Origin: Acidipila rosea
Lineage (GTDB): Bacteria; Acidobacteriota; Terriglobia; Terriglobales; Acidobacteriaceae
Direction of reading: 5' to 3'
Assembly (NCBI RefSeq): GCF_004339725.1
Contig: NZ_SMGK01000001.1
Location: 992,001-1,056,000 of the forward strand
DNA length: 64,000 nucleotides
The notes beneath the pieces were generated by a model. It did no database searches. It was not told the DNA's origin and worked only from the letters and a program-made list of their open reading frames with translations. The translations under genes were made by a program, and so were the position numbers. Below are positions 9,844 to 19,490 of the stretch, in pieces. The stretch's first letter is position 1. Every line of letters begins with the position of its first letter.

Positions 9844-9917
9844 GCACTGTCTTCAGCTTGCGCCTACTCGTAAGCCGCGATTCAGCGACGTACTAGAACT
9901 GAATGTGTTTCTCTTGA

Positions 9918-10058
9918 ACCGCTCGGAGATTTCCCTGGCTGGCGCTGGGCGCAACGCCGATCATCGCGATTGCCCCGGCGGTTGCCCATGCCGTCTTCCA
10001 CCTGACGGCGGCAGCCATCCGCACATACGTGGGGAGAATCTTCCGCGCAGCGCATTGA
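9918..10058 (+). pseudogene. Remnant of the C terminus of a molybdopterin-dependent (xanthine dehydrogenase/IorB-like) oxidoreductase
   Basis: A 46-codon open stretch ending in TGA reads G-A-T-P-I-I-A-I-A-P-A-V-A-H-A-V-F-H-L-T in its middle. This resembles the last helix of xanthine dehydrogenase/isoquinoline oxidoreductase large subunits, where P-P-x-x-P-A-x-A-N-A-x-F-x-A-T-G-x-R-x-R is usual. A stop lies directly upstream (9915-9917) and no other part of the enzyme is visible nearby. It is best read as a decayed fragment filling this 550-bp intergenic space. The match is by eye and could be chance. Confidence 0.35.
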
Positions 10059-10200
10059 GATTTCGCTTTAGATCGTTTTAAGTCAGATCAGAAGCATCAG
10101 CAGGGAATGGTAATTCCAAATCGGTAGAGTGCATAAGTGTACTTGTGCGATACTTCCCAGCAGTTGAAGTTGCGAGAGCAAGGGAGATCCGTAGGTCGAT

Positions 10201-11013
10201 ATGCGCAGGAAATCATCCGTACCTCTCACGCGCCCAGGAAATGGCGACCAGATGCTGATCGATGAGCGACGGCGGCATATCTATTCAATTCTGCAGAGCG
10301 AAGGGCGCATCCTGGTAGGTGAGGTAGCACAAAAGCTCGGGATATCGCAGATTACTATCCGAAAGGACCTTGATGCTCTTCAATCCAGGGGTTTGATTCT
10401 CCGCACGCACGGAGGAGCGTTACCAGCTCACTCGAGCGCTCTTCGGGATCCTTCCCTGCAGGAAAAGCAACTCCATCATCTGCATGAAAAACAGAAAATT
10501 GCCGAAGCGGCTGCCAGGCTGGTTCATGATGGTCAATGCGTGATGCTGGATTCCGGAACTACCACGACAGCAGTTGCACACGCGCTCAAGCGCTTTACTC
10601 AGCTCACGGTTATCACCAATGCTGTCAACATCGCAGCGGAACTCATGGGAACTAACTTCGACGTTATTCTTACCGGCGGGACGCTTCGTAAGAACTCCTT
10701 TTCGCTCGTAGGTCCATTGGCGGAAGACGTGCTTCAGGATATGCATGCAGACATCCTGTTTCTCGGGGTAGATGGCCTTGATCTTGAGGCAGGTTTAACA
10801 ACCCCTAATCTCCTCGAATCACGTGTGAATCGCGCCATGGTTAAGGGCGCTCGTACAGTCGTGGCCGTGTGTGATTCAACCAAGTTCGCTCGCCGCAGCC
10901 TTTCCCGCATCGTTGCACTCTCTGAGATACATCATGTGATTACAGATCAGAATGCCTCACCGGACTTCATCGAGGCCTTGCGCGGTCAGAATCTTAAAGT
11001 CACACTCGTGTGA
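10201..11013 (+). CDS. DeoR/GlpR-family transcriptional regulator, AgaR-like
   Basis: 270 residues. An N-terminal winged helix-turn-helix (RRHIYSILQSEGRIL, then VGEVAQKLGISQITIRKDLD) is followed by the DeoR sugar-phosphate sensor domain. The sensor has DSGTTTTAVAHAL, ITNAVNIAAEL, LTGGTLRKNSFSLVGPLAE, LFLGVDGLD and AGLTTPNLLESRVNR. The last blocks are close to those of AgaR, the N-acetylgalactosamine regulator of enterics. A role as repressor of the neighbouring hexosaminidase/GalNAc genes, released by an amino-sugar phosphate, is inferred. ATG 10201 gives the longest form; ATG 10252 (M-L-I-D-E-R-R-R) is a credible alternative start, since DeoR proteins usually begin close to the helix-turn-helix. 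Confidence 0.88.
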   Translation: MRRKSSVPLTRPGNGDQMLIDERRRHIYSILQSEGRILVGEVAQKLGISQITIRKDLDALQSRGLILRTHGGALPAHSSALRDPSLQEKQLHHLHEKQKIAEAAARLVHDGQCVMLDSGTTTTAVAHALKRFTQLTVITNAVNIAAELMGTNFDVILTGGTLRKNSFSLVGPLAEDVLQDMHADILFLGVDGLDLEAGLTTPNLLESRVNRAMVKGARTVVAVCDSTKFARRSLSRIVALSEIHHVITDQNASPDFIEALRGQNLKVTLV

Positions 11014-11028
11014 TCATCAGACGTATCC

Positions 11029-11055
11029 TCTGCCTTCGCAGGCAGGCAGACAGAG
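11029..11055. terminator. Weak stem-loop between convergent genes
   Basis: TCTGCC and GGCAGA flank a ten-base loop in the 51 bp between the DeoR gene stop and the GH20 stop. There is no T-tract on either side, so it is only a possible bidirectional terminator. Confidence 0.25.
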
Positions 11056-11064
11056 ATACATTGG

Positions 11065-13500
11065 TCAACCTCTCTTTTGCACCATGCTGATAGCCTTCAG
11101 GATCACACCATTACTTGGTATAACTGGTCCCCAGTCATTATTGAATTCGCTGGAGGCTCCGCGAAAGCCGGTAGTACCTTTCAGATGAATCTCATCAATC
11201 ACTTTCCCTAACCGTGGATTGGTCCACTCATAGGCGAAAAAGGTGGTGCGATTCTCGGCAGTACCACCCATGTCAACCGCGTCAGCACCGTAGCAATAGG
11301 TTCGTTGATGTCCATCATCAGCGATAATTCGTTGCTGCCAGTTGGACTCTAGGAGGTTGACGCCATAGCGAATAGGGATGGTGGTGACAAAGCCGTCTTC
11401 ATAGGCAACTTCGTACCATCCAAGGAGGTCTGCGGTGTCCTCTTGGTCCCACATCAGGCGAAAACTCTCTCTATTTGCTGCAGGTCTCACTGCCGCATGA
11501 AGAAAAATTAAGCTGGTCGGAGATGCTCCAATTGGGATGCCAGTTACCGAACGGGGCAGGGAACTAGGCTGGCTTCCGTTTGTCCCGACAATGACCGAGT
11601 GCCTGTTATTAACTGACCGCAACTCAAAGGGAATATCGTTGTGCTTGATATTACCGACTACCGCGCTGGGAAGACTGGTGCCTAAAGCTGTTGAGTCATC
11701 GCCGAGATTAAATTTGCTTGAGATGTCCAGCGGCAGGATCAAAGTTTCCGTCTGGCTGGGGGGCACTATCCCGCTGAGACGCATGCGTATCGCAGGAATC
11801 ATAGACTGCACCCGAAGTAGATGGTCTCTCCTGTTTAGACTCTTCCCAGTCCATAGAATGCTGCTGCAGCCCAGAAAGTCAGACATCAGCTCTTTGCCGA
11901 ACCCAAATTCATTCGTGGCAAACCAGGCAGAGGGAGCCCCTCCAAGAAGAGTAGAGCGCTGCTTGCGTATCTCATAGTTCTTGATCGTGGTATCAAAGTT
12001 GCCGTACACCTGCTGGAAGCCCATCTTATCCAGCGTGGCCTCATTCATTTCCTGGTGAGCACTATCGGATGAGTCAGACTGATCACCCCAGAACCAGTTA
12101 AAAAGAAGGCAGTCTTTTGGGATTAACCGCTCTACCTGGTCCGGGGTCATGCCCCCGGGTGTGTAATAGGTCCAGCCATCTGCAGCAACATTCTTCTGCA
12201 AGCCATGCCCACGAACAGATTCCAACAGCATGTCTGCCCATAAGGCGGACTTGATACCGCGTGCTGAGAGATGGTCGTGTATTTGTTTAACGTCTTCTCC
12301 GAACAATTCACCAATGTTTTTGTCCGCGCACCGCGGTGAGCCATCTACGGGTAGAAAAAGTTCGTCATGTCCGATATGGATCATCCTGGGTTGCAGCAGA
12401 TCGATATATTCGTCATAGACCTCAAAGACAAGCTCGTAAGATTTAGGATTAGAGGCACAATAAATATCGGGCCATTTATTTTCGGGGATAGCCGCCAGAT
12501 CTCTGTGTCCTGCCAGGAGATAGTAGCTGTGGGTGAATGAGGCGATCTCCGGAATGAGTTCGATTTGATTTTGCTTGATCCATCGTGCCAGCTCCGCAAC
12601 CTCTTCTTTTTCGAGGAAGCCTCCGTCTCCGGTGTCTTGATGGGATGAGTTTTGTTGCAGTCCATGAAAGGGCCCCGGAGGATAGTTGCGGCAACTGTAA
12701 TTACAATCGCGGGCGAACTGTACCCATCCGGAATTCAATTCCGGATGGCTCTCTAGCCGCATACTTGCACCCATTTCCATGATGAGCGTGTTGTATTTAT
12801 AGAGCGCCATATAGTCCCGGATAAAGCGTTTGAAGAAGGGGACATTCTTTCTTCCGGGAAGATACAGATAAATTCCACGAAACGGTTTATCGGGCCAGTC
12901 GCGAATTCTGACGCCACGAATCAGCGCACCATCGCCGTCCTTATAAATCAATTGTCGCAGAGACTGCATTCCATAAAATGCGCCGCGATTATCGCTCCCC
13001 GCCACCAGGACCAGGTCCCTGCTGCTTTGAAGAATGTAGCCCTCAGGGCCCGGGTTCAGCTTTTCAGTGTCGAGCCGTTGCTGCTTACAGCAGTGACTTA
13101 CCAGAGGGTTTTGAATTGATCCCATCACGATGCATCGCACATTAGCGGGCAGCGTGTCCGACCTTTCCGTCTTGATCTGTATGTTGAACCAGTCGCTCAG
13201 CTCATGAGCCAGCGAGCGCGCAAGAAAGACATCTTCTCCTGACGCAGCTGGAGGCAAAATGATACGGACCTGGCTGTCTAGAATGAAGCCACTATCGGAA
13301 TCCGATATTTCCTGCGGCCGTGGGTAGATAGCATTTTCGATGGAAGCTGCTGGCATGGATCCCGCGGCAGTCTGGTCCATGGCAATCATGCTGTGAGTTC
13401 CTGTGTCAGACCTATGGATAAATGCCGCAGGACTAAGAATTGCGCCTCCTGCTACAGACCCCGCCGTATTTAGAAACTTGCGTCGCGTAAGACTTTTCAC
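11065..13500 (-). CDS. Tat-exported GH20 beta-N-acetylhexosaminidase-like glycosidase
   Basis: 811 residues from the GTG at 13500, which has AAAGGAG six bases upstream; the longer open frame to 13614 lacks a ribosome site. The N terminus carries a twin-arginine signal (SLTRRKFLNTAGSVAGGAIL). A GH20b-type domain (GYILQSSRDLVLVAGSDNRG, GAFYGMQSLRQLI) precedes the TIM barrel, where MIHIGHDEL places the catalytic Asp-Glu pair at about 379-380. The usual H-x-G-G-D-E is changed to H-I-G-H-D-E. A long C-terminal domain of about 350 residues is of unknown fold. It would release terminal GlcNAc or GalNAc outside the cytoplasm. It converges on the DeoR gene and diverges from a TonB receptor. Confidence 0.85.
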   Translation of the reverse strand: MKSLTRRKFLNTAGSVAGGAILSPAAFIHRSDTGTHSMIAMDQTAAGSMPAASIENAIYPRPQEISDSDSGFILDSQVRIILPPAASGEDVFLARSLAHELSDWFNIQIKTERSDTLPANVRCIVMGSIQNPLVSHCCKQQRLDTEKLNPGPEGYILQSSRDLVLVAGSDNRGAFYGMQSLRQLIYKDGDGALIRGVRIRDWPDKPFRGIYLYLPGRKNVPFFKRFIRDYMALYKYNTLIMEMGASMRLESHPELNSGWVQFARDCNYSCRNYPPGPFHGLQQNSSHQDTGDGGFLEKEEVAELARWIKQNQIELIPEIASFTHSYYLLAGHRDLAAIPENKWPDIYCASNPKSYELVFEVYDEYIDLLQPRMIHIGHDELFLPVDGSPRCADKNIGELFGEDVKQIHDHLSARGIKSALWADMLLESVRGHGLQKNVAADGWTYYTPGGMTPDQVERLIPKDCLLFNWFWGDQSDSSDSAHQEMNEATLDKMGFQQVYGNFDTTIKNYEIRKQRSTLLGGAPSAWFATNEFGFGKELMSDFLGCSSILWTGKSLNRRDHLLRVQSMIPAIRMRLSGIVPPSQTETLILPLDISSKFNLGDDSTALGTSLPSAVVGNIKHNDIPFELRSVNNRHSVIVGTNGSQPSSLPRSVTGIPIGASPTSLIFLHAAVRPAANRESFRLMWDQEDTADLLGWYEVAYEDGFVTTIPIRYGVNLLESNWQQRIIADDGHQRTYCYGADAVDMGGTAENRTTFFAYEWTNPRLGKVIDEIHLKGTTGFRGASSEFNNDWGPVIPSNGVILKAISMVQKRG

Positions 13501-13689
13501 GCATGACTCCTTTGTCTTCCGAACTGCACATCTTCTAGCCGTGTTAGTAGGTGGGGCTGGACAAGCGACGAAATTCCGGCCGAGACTAGCGCTCCGTTCC
13601 TCTGCCTGGCGCACCCCCGATGCGCGCAGCAGGTCCCCTTATCGTACTGCGTCGTTTTCTTTCGAATATTGCATGTGGCAGCCACTTTA

Positions 13690-13718
13690 AGAGAATCCGT
13701 TGCGAAATGCAATTCTCT
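13690..13718. repeat. Inverted repeat, operator candidate between divergent GH20 and TonB receptor genes
   Basis: AGAGAAT and ATTCTCT form perfect seven-base arms around 15 bases, inside which TTGC and GCAA form a second, centred pair. A second imperfect palindrome (ATGGGG/CCCCAT with outer GAC/GTC) follows at 13721-13748. Nothing coding was found in the 448 bp between the divergent starts. Its position suits binding by a sugar-responsive regulator, but this is unproven. Confidence 0.35.
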
Positions 13719-13865
13719 GAGACATGGGGCGCAGACACCCCATATGTCCCGAGATTTCCTGCCCGTATAAAGACTGAATTCAGCGCGTCTCGCGTTGTTG
13801 TGCAGGCACAGCCGCACTAAATTCGTTGTCAGGCGAATTACTTTTCTTTATGTGTTAATTCTTTG

Positions 13866-13894
13866 TTGACGGTATTGTTGGTCGCTGATATGCT
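13866..13894 (+). promoter_or_regulatory. Sigma70-type promoter of the TonB receptor gene
   Basis: TTGACG (13866-13871) and TATGCT (13889-13894) are 17 bases apart. Transcription would begin near 13901, giving a leader of about 48 nt that contains the GGAGG used by the ATG at 13949. The region around it is AT-rich compared with the flanking genes. Confidence 0.6.
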
Positions 13895-13948
13895 CCGCAG
13901 GTCGAATGAAAACGAAGGAAGAAGTAATGAAACACTTATGGAGGATGA

Positions 13949-16900
13949 ATGAGTCAGATTGCTGAGCGGCCCACTTCTGGAGAGTTTTTTGCGTGCCTTT
14001 TCCGTTCCCTTAGGTGCCCGTCCTTTGGGCTGGTACTCGGTCTTATGCTCTGTTTCGGCTTGCTCTCAGCCCGCTCAGGCAAGGCGCAGTCGGTCTCCTC
14101 TACGCTCCGAGGTACGGTCAAAGACGCGTCTGGCGCTAACATCGTTGGCGCCAAGGTCGTTTTGTCGGAGCCCTCCACCGGGCGAATTATTCAGCAAACG
14201 CAGTCCAGTGCTGCGGGAGATTTCGAGTTCGACGAACTGTTGCCGGGCACCTATGAGCTCCATTGCGATTCTCCGGGCTTCAAGTCCTTTGTGGCTCAGA
14301 ATATTCTCATGGAGACTGGACAGGTCCGGCGAGTTGACCCGGTCTTGGCAATTGGGGCCACCTCTACTTCAGTAGTTGTTTCCGCTGGCGCTGCCGTAAT
14401 CAATACTGAGTCAGCCGAGATATCCACGACCTTTGATGCAAAGCAGAATGATAAAACCCCCTTGGTGAACATCTACCCAACTCCTTATGCGCTGTTGACG
14501 ACAGCAGCTGGGGTGCAGGGAGGCTATGGAACCTATCCAATCATGGATGGTCAGCAGCAGAACCAGCAGTCGCAGAGCTTTGATGGAATCCCGAACGATC
14601 TGGCGGGTGAGCAGAACAATAATTCCAACTTCTTTGAAGAGCTCTCTGCTCAGACCTTCAATGCTCCAGCTGAGAGCGCCGTCCCGTCCAATATCAATCT
14701 GATCACCAAACGTGGCAGCAATGATTTCCACGGAGTTGAGAGCTACAGGATTTATGATTCCGTACTCAACGCCTCAGAGTATTTTCCTCCGCCGAAGACT
14801 CCGTACCTTGAGCACGAGTGGAACATTGCAGTAGGAGGCCCGATCTACAAAAACCGGACCTTCTTCTATGCGGAGTGGTTCGCGCAGAGGATTCCGCTAG
14901 GGACTCCCGTAATCGCCAGCGTACCCACTGTTCAGTGGCGCCAGGGCCAGTTCCAGCAGACCATTATCGACCCGCTGACTGGCCAGCCTTTTCCCAATAA
15001 TACGATTCCTGCGAATCGCATCAGTTCCGTAGCGCTGGCTTTTCAGAACACGTATTATCCTGCGCCTACCGGGGCGTACGCCAGTCAGGCCCCCGTCAAC
15101 AACTACCCATTCGTATTCCCGTTTAATAGCGATTTATTTAAGGGCGACTGGCCCCTGGTGCGCATCGATCACAACCTGACCAAATCGAATAGTTTGTTTG
15201 TCCGTTGGTTGATGAGAGAAACGCCTTATGTGCTAAACAATGGTCTCCCTAAACTTGTTTGGACCAGGCTCCGCCGGAATCAGCAGTGGGCGGTGGGAGA
15301 CACTCAGATTCTTTCCTCGCAGCTGGTCAACAGCTTCAGATTCGGGCTGTCCTATGACTACATCATTGATGGCCAGTCAGAAGGCGGACAGACGCCACCG
15401 AACGGTGCAGCTGTTCTCGCGGCCACTGGACTGGAGGGGTCCAATCCGAGCGGCCTCACCGGTCAGGGATTTCCTTCGATTTCGATCAGCGGCCTCACCG
15501 CCATGTCGAATGTCCCCGGTGGCGTCAAGGCAGACAACCGGATCATAACCTTCAGCGACTCGCTGAACTGGCAGGTAGGACGGCACGTCTGGAAATTCGG
15601 ATTTCTCACCCAGCACTTCATGAACTTCTATGGTGCTGTTCCGGATTACGGCACATTTAATTTCGATGGATCTGCTACAGGGAACCCCTATGCGGATTTC
15701 CTGCTTGGCATTCCGCAGGAGGCTCAGCGCACCACACCCTTGGTTAACCGGTCTCAATACGTGGGTGACACGGGTATTTATGCCGAAGACTCTTTTCAGA
15801 TTTGGCCGCGCTTGACTCTCAACTATGGCCTTCGTTGGGATTACTATGAGACACCATCGACCCCGGACCACCTTCAGTACAATTTTGATCCCGCTACCGG
15901 CAACGTAGTCGTCGATCCTGCAGCGATCAGCAAAGTCAGCTCTCTTTACCCTTCCAACATTAACGTGGTGCCCGGTTCGGTCCAGGCCATATCGGACAAG
16001 ACAGACTTCGCGCCTCGCTTTGGAGCTGCCTATCGTTTGAGTGAGCATTCGGTACTTCGCGGCGGCTATGGCCTGTATACCGCACGGCTTGATGCCGGTA
16101 TCGCAAGTCCCGGAACATACAATCCGTTCTTACTCATCAATCCCCAGTTGGGTGCGACAGGACCGTTCTCAATCACGCAGACCTATCTCAACGTGCTCGG
16201 ACCAGGTCAAGCCCCGCTTCTACAATTTCCCAATCCCTATCCTTCGAGCACCGCGCTTGCCAGTGTTCCCAGTCAATCGGTGAACGGCTATCCCAGGCAA
16301 TCGCATCTGGGAAGAATTCAGCAGTACAGCGTGACGTATGAACGGCAGGTAAGGAATATCGGCCTTCGTGCTTCCTACATAGGTTCGCGTAGCTCTGGGT
16401 TGAACTATCAGGTCAACATCAATCTTCCTCATCCCAGCACGACTCCATTTACCGCGAGCGAGAGGCCATATCCTCAGTTCTTCAGCACAACACTCGTCCG
16501 CTTTGATGGAGGAGCTAAATTTGATGGTCTTCAATTTGAGGCCCAGCGTCGTGCCGGCGGCTTCCTCTTCGACGCGAGTTACAGCTTTCAGCGCAGCATT
16601 GCCAATTACCTTGATACCGAGAATCCTTACGATGTGTTGAGTCATTGGGCGAACGATGGCCCAACTCAGCGCCACTATGCATCGATCACCGCATCCTGGC
16701 AGCTGCCCTTTGGCAGAGGCAAGCGATACCTCTCGCAGGCCTCACCTGTAGTCGATAAAATGGTCGGCGGTTGGACTCTCACTTCGCTCACCTATTTAGG
16801 ATCTGGAATCTATTATTCCCCTTACTATTCAGGCTCCGACCCATCGAACACCGGCACCTTCGGCGGTTTGCCTGACAAAGTCGGAGACCCTTATTCCTTT

Positions 16901-17236
16901 TCCGGTGGCAAAACTACCCTTCAGGCATTTAATGACGCGGCATTCGCAGTCCCGCAACCTGGACATTTTGGCAACGCACTTCCGAACAGTATCGAAAACC
17001 AGCATCTTTACATGACCCATCTGGGCGCTCTGAAAGTGATTCCAATTACTCATCGCCTCACGTTTGATTTTCAGTCTCAGATATCAAACCTCTTCAATCA
17101 TCCGGAATTCCTGCCACCAAGCGGAGACATCTCGGTGCCGGGTGGCAATGAATACACCTCCCAGCTCGGTGTATTCAGCTCGCTCGAACGAGGAACTCCA
17201 CGACAGATCACATTTCAGGGAGCCTTTAGATTCTAG
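13949..17236 (+). CDS. Oar-type TonB-dependent receptor with carboxypeptidase-regulatory domain
   Basis: 1095 residues. After an extended signal peptide (cleavage near GKAQS, residue 47) comes a carboxypeptidase-regulatory-like beta-sandwich of about 90 residues (STLRGTVKDASGANIVGAKV, then LLPGTYELHCDSPGFKS). A plug region and a large beta-barrel end in the aromatic F-R-F expected of an outer-membrane protein. This acidobacterial receptor class is thought to take up or bind polymers and their fragments; the ligand is not deducible. TGGAGG lies five bases before the ATG. Two glycosidase genes follow on the same strand, suggesting import of GlcNAc- or galactose-containing glycans. No SusD-like partner is visible. 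Confidence 0.9.
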   Translation: MSQIAERPTSGEFFACLFRSLRCPSFGLVLGLMLCFGLLSARSGKAQSVSSTLRGTVKDASGANIVGAKVVLSEPSTGRIIQQTQSSAAGDFEFDELLPGTYELHCDSPGFKSFVAQNILMETGQVRRVDPVLAIGATSTSVVVSAGAAVINTESAEISTTFDAKQNDKTPLVNIYPTPYALLTTAAGVQGGYGTYPIMDGQQQNQQSQSFDGIPNDLAGEQNNNSNFFEELSAQTFNAPAESAVPSNINLITKRGSNDFHGVESYRIYDSVLNASEYFPPPKTPYLEHEWNIAVGGPIYKNRTFFYAEWFAQRIPLGTPVIASVPTVQWRQGQFQQTIIDPLTGQPFPNNTIPANRISSVALAFQNTYYPAPTGAYASQAPVNNYPFVFPFNSDLFKGDWPLVRIDHNLTKSNSLFVRWLMRETPYVLNNGLPKLVWTRLRRNQQWAVGDTQILSSQLVNSFRFGLSYDYIIDGQSEGGQTPPNGAAVLAATGLEGSNPSGLTGQGFPSISISGLTAMSNVPGGVKADNRIITFSDSLNWQVGRHVWKFGFLTQHFMNFYGAVPDYGTFNFDGSATGNPYADFLLGIPQEAQRTTPLVNRSQYVGDTGIYAEDSFQIWPRLTLNYGLRWDYYETPSTPDHLQYNFDPATGNVVVDPAAISKVSSLYPSNINVVPGSVQAISDKTDFAPRFGAAYRLSEHSVLRGGYGLYTARLDAGIASPGTYNPFLLINPQLGATGPFSITQTYLNVLGPGQAPLLQFPNPYPSSTALASVPSQSVNGYPRQSHLGRIQQYSVTYERQVRNIGLRASYIGSRSSGLNYQVNINLPHPSTTPFTASERPYPQFFSTTLVRFDGGAKFDGLQFEAQRRAGGFLFDASYSFQRSIANYLDTENPYDVLSHWANDGPTQRHYASITASWQLPFGRGKRYLSQASPVVDKMVGGWTLTSLTYLGSGIYYSPYYSGSDPSNTGTFGGLPDKVGDPYSFSGGKTTLQAFNDAAFAVPQPGHFGNALPNSIENQHLYMTHLGALKVIPITHRLTFDFQSQISNLFNHPEFLPPSGDISVPGGNEYTSQLGVFSSLERGTPRQITFQGAFRF

Positions 17237-17307
17237 AGCGCTGCTGCTACGCTTATTCTCTCCGGAGCTGATATGCCCGGAAGCATAGGTTCTGACAAAC
17301 CAGGCCG

Positions 17308-17328
17308 CCTGAGGTCCTCCGCCTCAGG
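17308..17328 (+). terminator. Hairpin after the TonB receptor gene
   Basis: CCTGAGG and CCTCAGG form a perfect seven-base stem around a seven-base loop, about 70 bp past the stop. No clear T-tract follows, so termination or mere mRNA end protection are both possible. Its presence argues against starting the next gene at the GTG at 17328. Confidence 0.4.
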
Positions 17329-17432
17329 TGCCTTCTTCGGTCGGGACTACAGGTCTTTTTAGAGAGCACCCACGGGTAAAGGCTCTGGTGAGATCGAAGC
17401 CCATTTCCCTGATTTACGCTGGAGGTCTTTGC

Positions 17433-19487
17433 TTGGTAATAAATCGTCTTGTTCGCTCAGCCTGTATGTTGTTCTTGAGCTGTTCGATAGTCACCTCGCC
17501 TGTCCCGCTGCGGGCGCAAACGCAAAGCACGTTGCCTATCATGCCTTTGCCTGCTCACGTAGTACCGGGTCAGGGCGAATTTGTGATTGACGGCGCCTTC
17601 GGCGTTTCCCTGGAAGGGTACAAGGAGCCCCGCCTCGAGCGCGCCCGGCAACGATTTCTGGTTACTCTGTCCCATGAAACCGGCATTCCCCTTTGGCGTG
17701 CAGCACAGTATAACCAGCCTCATTTCACTATCAAGACCGATCATGCCAGCCAGCCAGTGCAGCAGCTGGGAGAGGATGAATCTTATGACCTTGAGATTTC
17801 TTCTACACAGGTATTGCTAACTGCCGCTAACCCATTGGGTGTTCTTCACGGATTGCAGACTTTTCTGCAGTTAGTCAGAGTTACTCCTCAAGGCTTCAGC
17901 GTCCCGGCAGTTTCTATTCACGATCACCCGCGATTCCCCTGGCGCGGTCTCATGATCGATTCGAGTCGGCATTTTATCCCTATCCCTGTAATCGAGCGTG
18001 ACCTGGATGGAATGGAAGCAGTTAAGCTCAATGTTTTCCATTGGCATATCTCCGACGACCAGGGATTTCGGGCTGAGAGCAGAGTATTTCCTCTATTGCA
18101 GAACAAGGGTTCAGACGGCCTCTACTACACCCAGACTCAGATCCATCAAGTCCTTGATTATGCGCGCGATCGAGGAATCCGCGTAGTGGCTGAGTTTGAT
18201 ATGCCGTGCCATACTGCTTCCTGGCTTGTAGGCTATCCGCAACTGGCGAGCAGCAAGGGCCCCTATCATGTAGCCATACACATGGGCGTCCATGATGCGG
18301 CCATGGATCCCACCAAAGAATCCACCTATCAGTTTCTCAATTCATTCATTGGTGAAATGGCCAGCTTGTTTCCAGACGCCTACTTTCATATCGGGGGCGA
18401 CGAGTGTAACGGAAAGGAGTGGAACAATAATCCGCAGATTCAGCAGTACATGCACGCGCACGGAATAGCAGACAACGCAGCTCTGCAGGCATATTTCACT
18501 GCAAGAGTACAGAAGCTGGTTGCGATCCACCACAAGATCATGGAGGGCTGGGACGAAGTGTTGCAGCCGACAACACCAAAGAACGTGGTCATTCAGTCAT
18601 GGCGCGGGCAGACTTCACTCGCTCAGGCCGCAAGGCAGGGGAATCGTGGAATTCTCTCCACGGGCTATTACATTGATTTGAACCAGCCAGCTTCGCAGCA
18701 TTACCTGGTGGATCCGCTTGGAGGTGACGCAGCCTCCCTTGATTCCGAGCAGCGGGCGCGAATCCTCGGCGGTGAAGCAACCATCTGGAGTGAATTCGTT
18801 ACGCCGGAAAACATTGACAGCCGCATCTGGCCTCGGACCGCAGCCATTGCGGAACGACTCTGGTCTCCGCAAGAGGTGCGAGATGTGGATTCCATGTACC
18901 AGAGGCTCGCTGTAATTTCGCAGAATCTGAAATGGTATGGAATTAATCCGCAGGCTGTTACAGATGAGATGTTGCAACGGATGACGGGGAACCATGATCC
19001 CGCAACGTTAAAGGTTCTGGCTGCAGTTGTGCAGCCTCCGATAGGCTATACGCGAGACGATGGTCCGAACTACACCTCATTCACTCCGCTAAATCGGCTG
19101 GTAGATGCTGTGCCTCCTGAGAGTGACGTCGCACGCCAGTTTCAGCACCTTGTAGAAAAGATCGTTGCGGGCCATGCGACGCAACAACAGTGGGCACAGG
19201 CGCGGCAATGGCTAATCCTATGGCGTGATAATGACGCGAAGTTGCAGCCTACCCTGGGCGAGTCAAATCTAACCCAGGAACTGGTGCCGGTCTCCCATAA
19301 TCTGAGCGAGGTCGCAATCATAGGCCTGCAGTCCTTGGATAACCTTCGCAACCACACTGAAGTCAGCACGCTGGTGCAACAGAAAAATCTACAGCAGATT
19401 AAAGCTGCGGAACAGCAGACTGCTTCCTTGCTGAACATGGTCGCGCCTTCTGTAAAACTTCTTGTCCAGGCAACAAAAACGGAGTAG
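17433..19487 (+). CDS. Secreted GH20 beta-N-acetylhexosaminidase
   Basis: 684 residues from a TTG with GGAGG seven bases upstream. This start gives a proper Sec signal (basic N-R-L-V-R, hydrophobic core, cleavage near LRAQT), while longer frames run back through a hairpin. A GH20b domain (LPIMPLPAHVVPGQGEF) is followed by the barrel: RGLMIDSSRHF, NVFHWHISDDQGFR, VVAEFDMPCHT. The catalytic pair Asp323-Glu324 lies in HIGGDE. This is the canonical retaining hexosaminidase using substrate-assisted catalysis on terminal GlcNAc or GalNAc. The C-terminal 200 residues are helical and lack a known motif. The next gene starts three bases after its stop, so the two are co-translated. Confidence 0.92.
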   Translation: MVINRLVRSACMLFLSCSIVTSPVPLRAQTQSTLPIMPLPAHVVPGQGEFVIDGAFGVSLEGYKEPRLERARQRFLVTLSHETGIPLWRAAQYNQPHFTIKTDHASQPVQQLGEDESYDLEISSTQVLLTAANPLGVLHGLQTFLQLVRVTPQGFSVPAVSIHDHPRFPWRGLMIDSSRHFIPIPVIERDLDGMEAVKLNVFHWHISDDQGFRAESRVFPLLQNKGSDGLYYTQTQIHQVLDYARDRGIRVVAEFDMPCHTASWLVGYPQLASSKGPYHVAIHMGVHDAAMDPTKESTYQFLNSFIGEMASLFPDAYFHIGGDECNGKEWNNNPQIQQYMHAHGIADNAALQAYFTARVQKLVAIHHKIMEGWDEVLQPTTPKNVVIQSWRGQTSLAQAARQGNRGILSTGYYIDLNQPASQHYLVDPLGGDAASLDSEQRARILGGEATIWSEFVTPENIDSRIWPRTAAIAERLWSPQEVRDVDSMYQRLAVISQNLKWYGINPQAVTDEMLQRMTGNHDPATLKVLAAVVQPPIGYTRDDGPNYTSFTPLNRLVDAVPPESDVARQFQHLVEKIVAGHATQQQWAQARQWLILWRDNDAKLQPTLGESNLTQELVPVSHNLSEVAIIGLQSLDNLRNHTEVSTLVQQKNLQQIKAAEQQTASLLNMVAPSVKLLVQATKTE

Positions 19488-19490
19488 AGG

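Noticed and set aside
1040..10200. Ethanolamine microcompartment genes
   Set aside because: No shell protein, EutA, EutE or EutD reading frame is present in or near the block.
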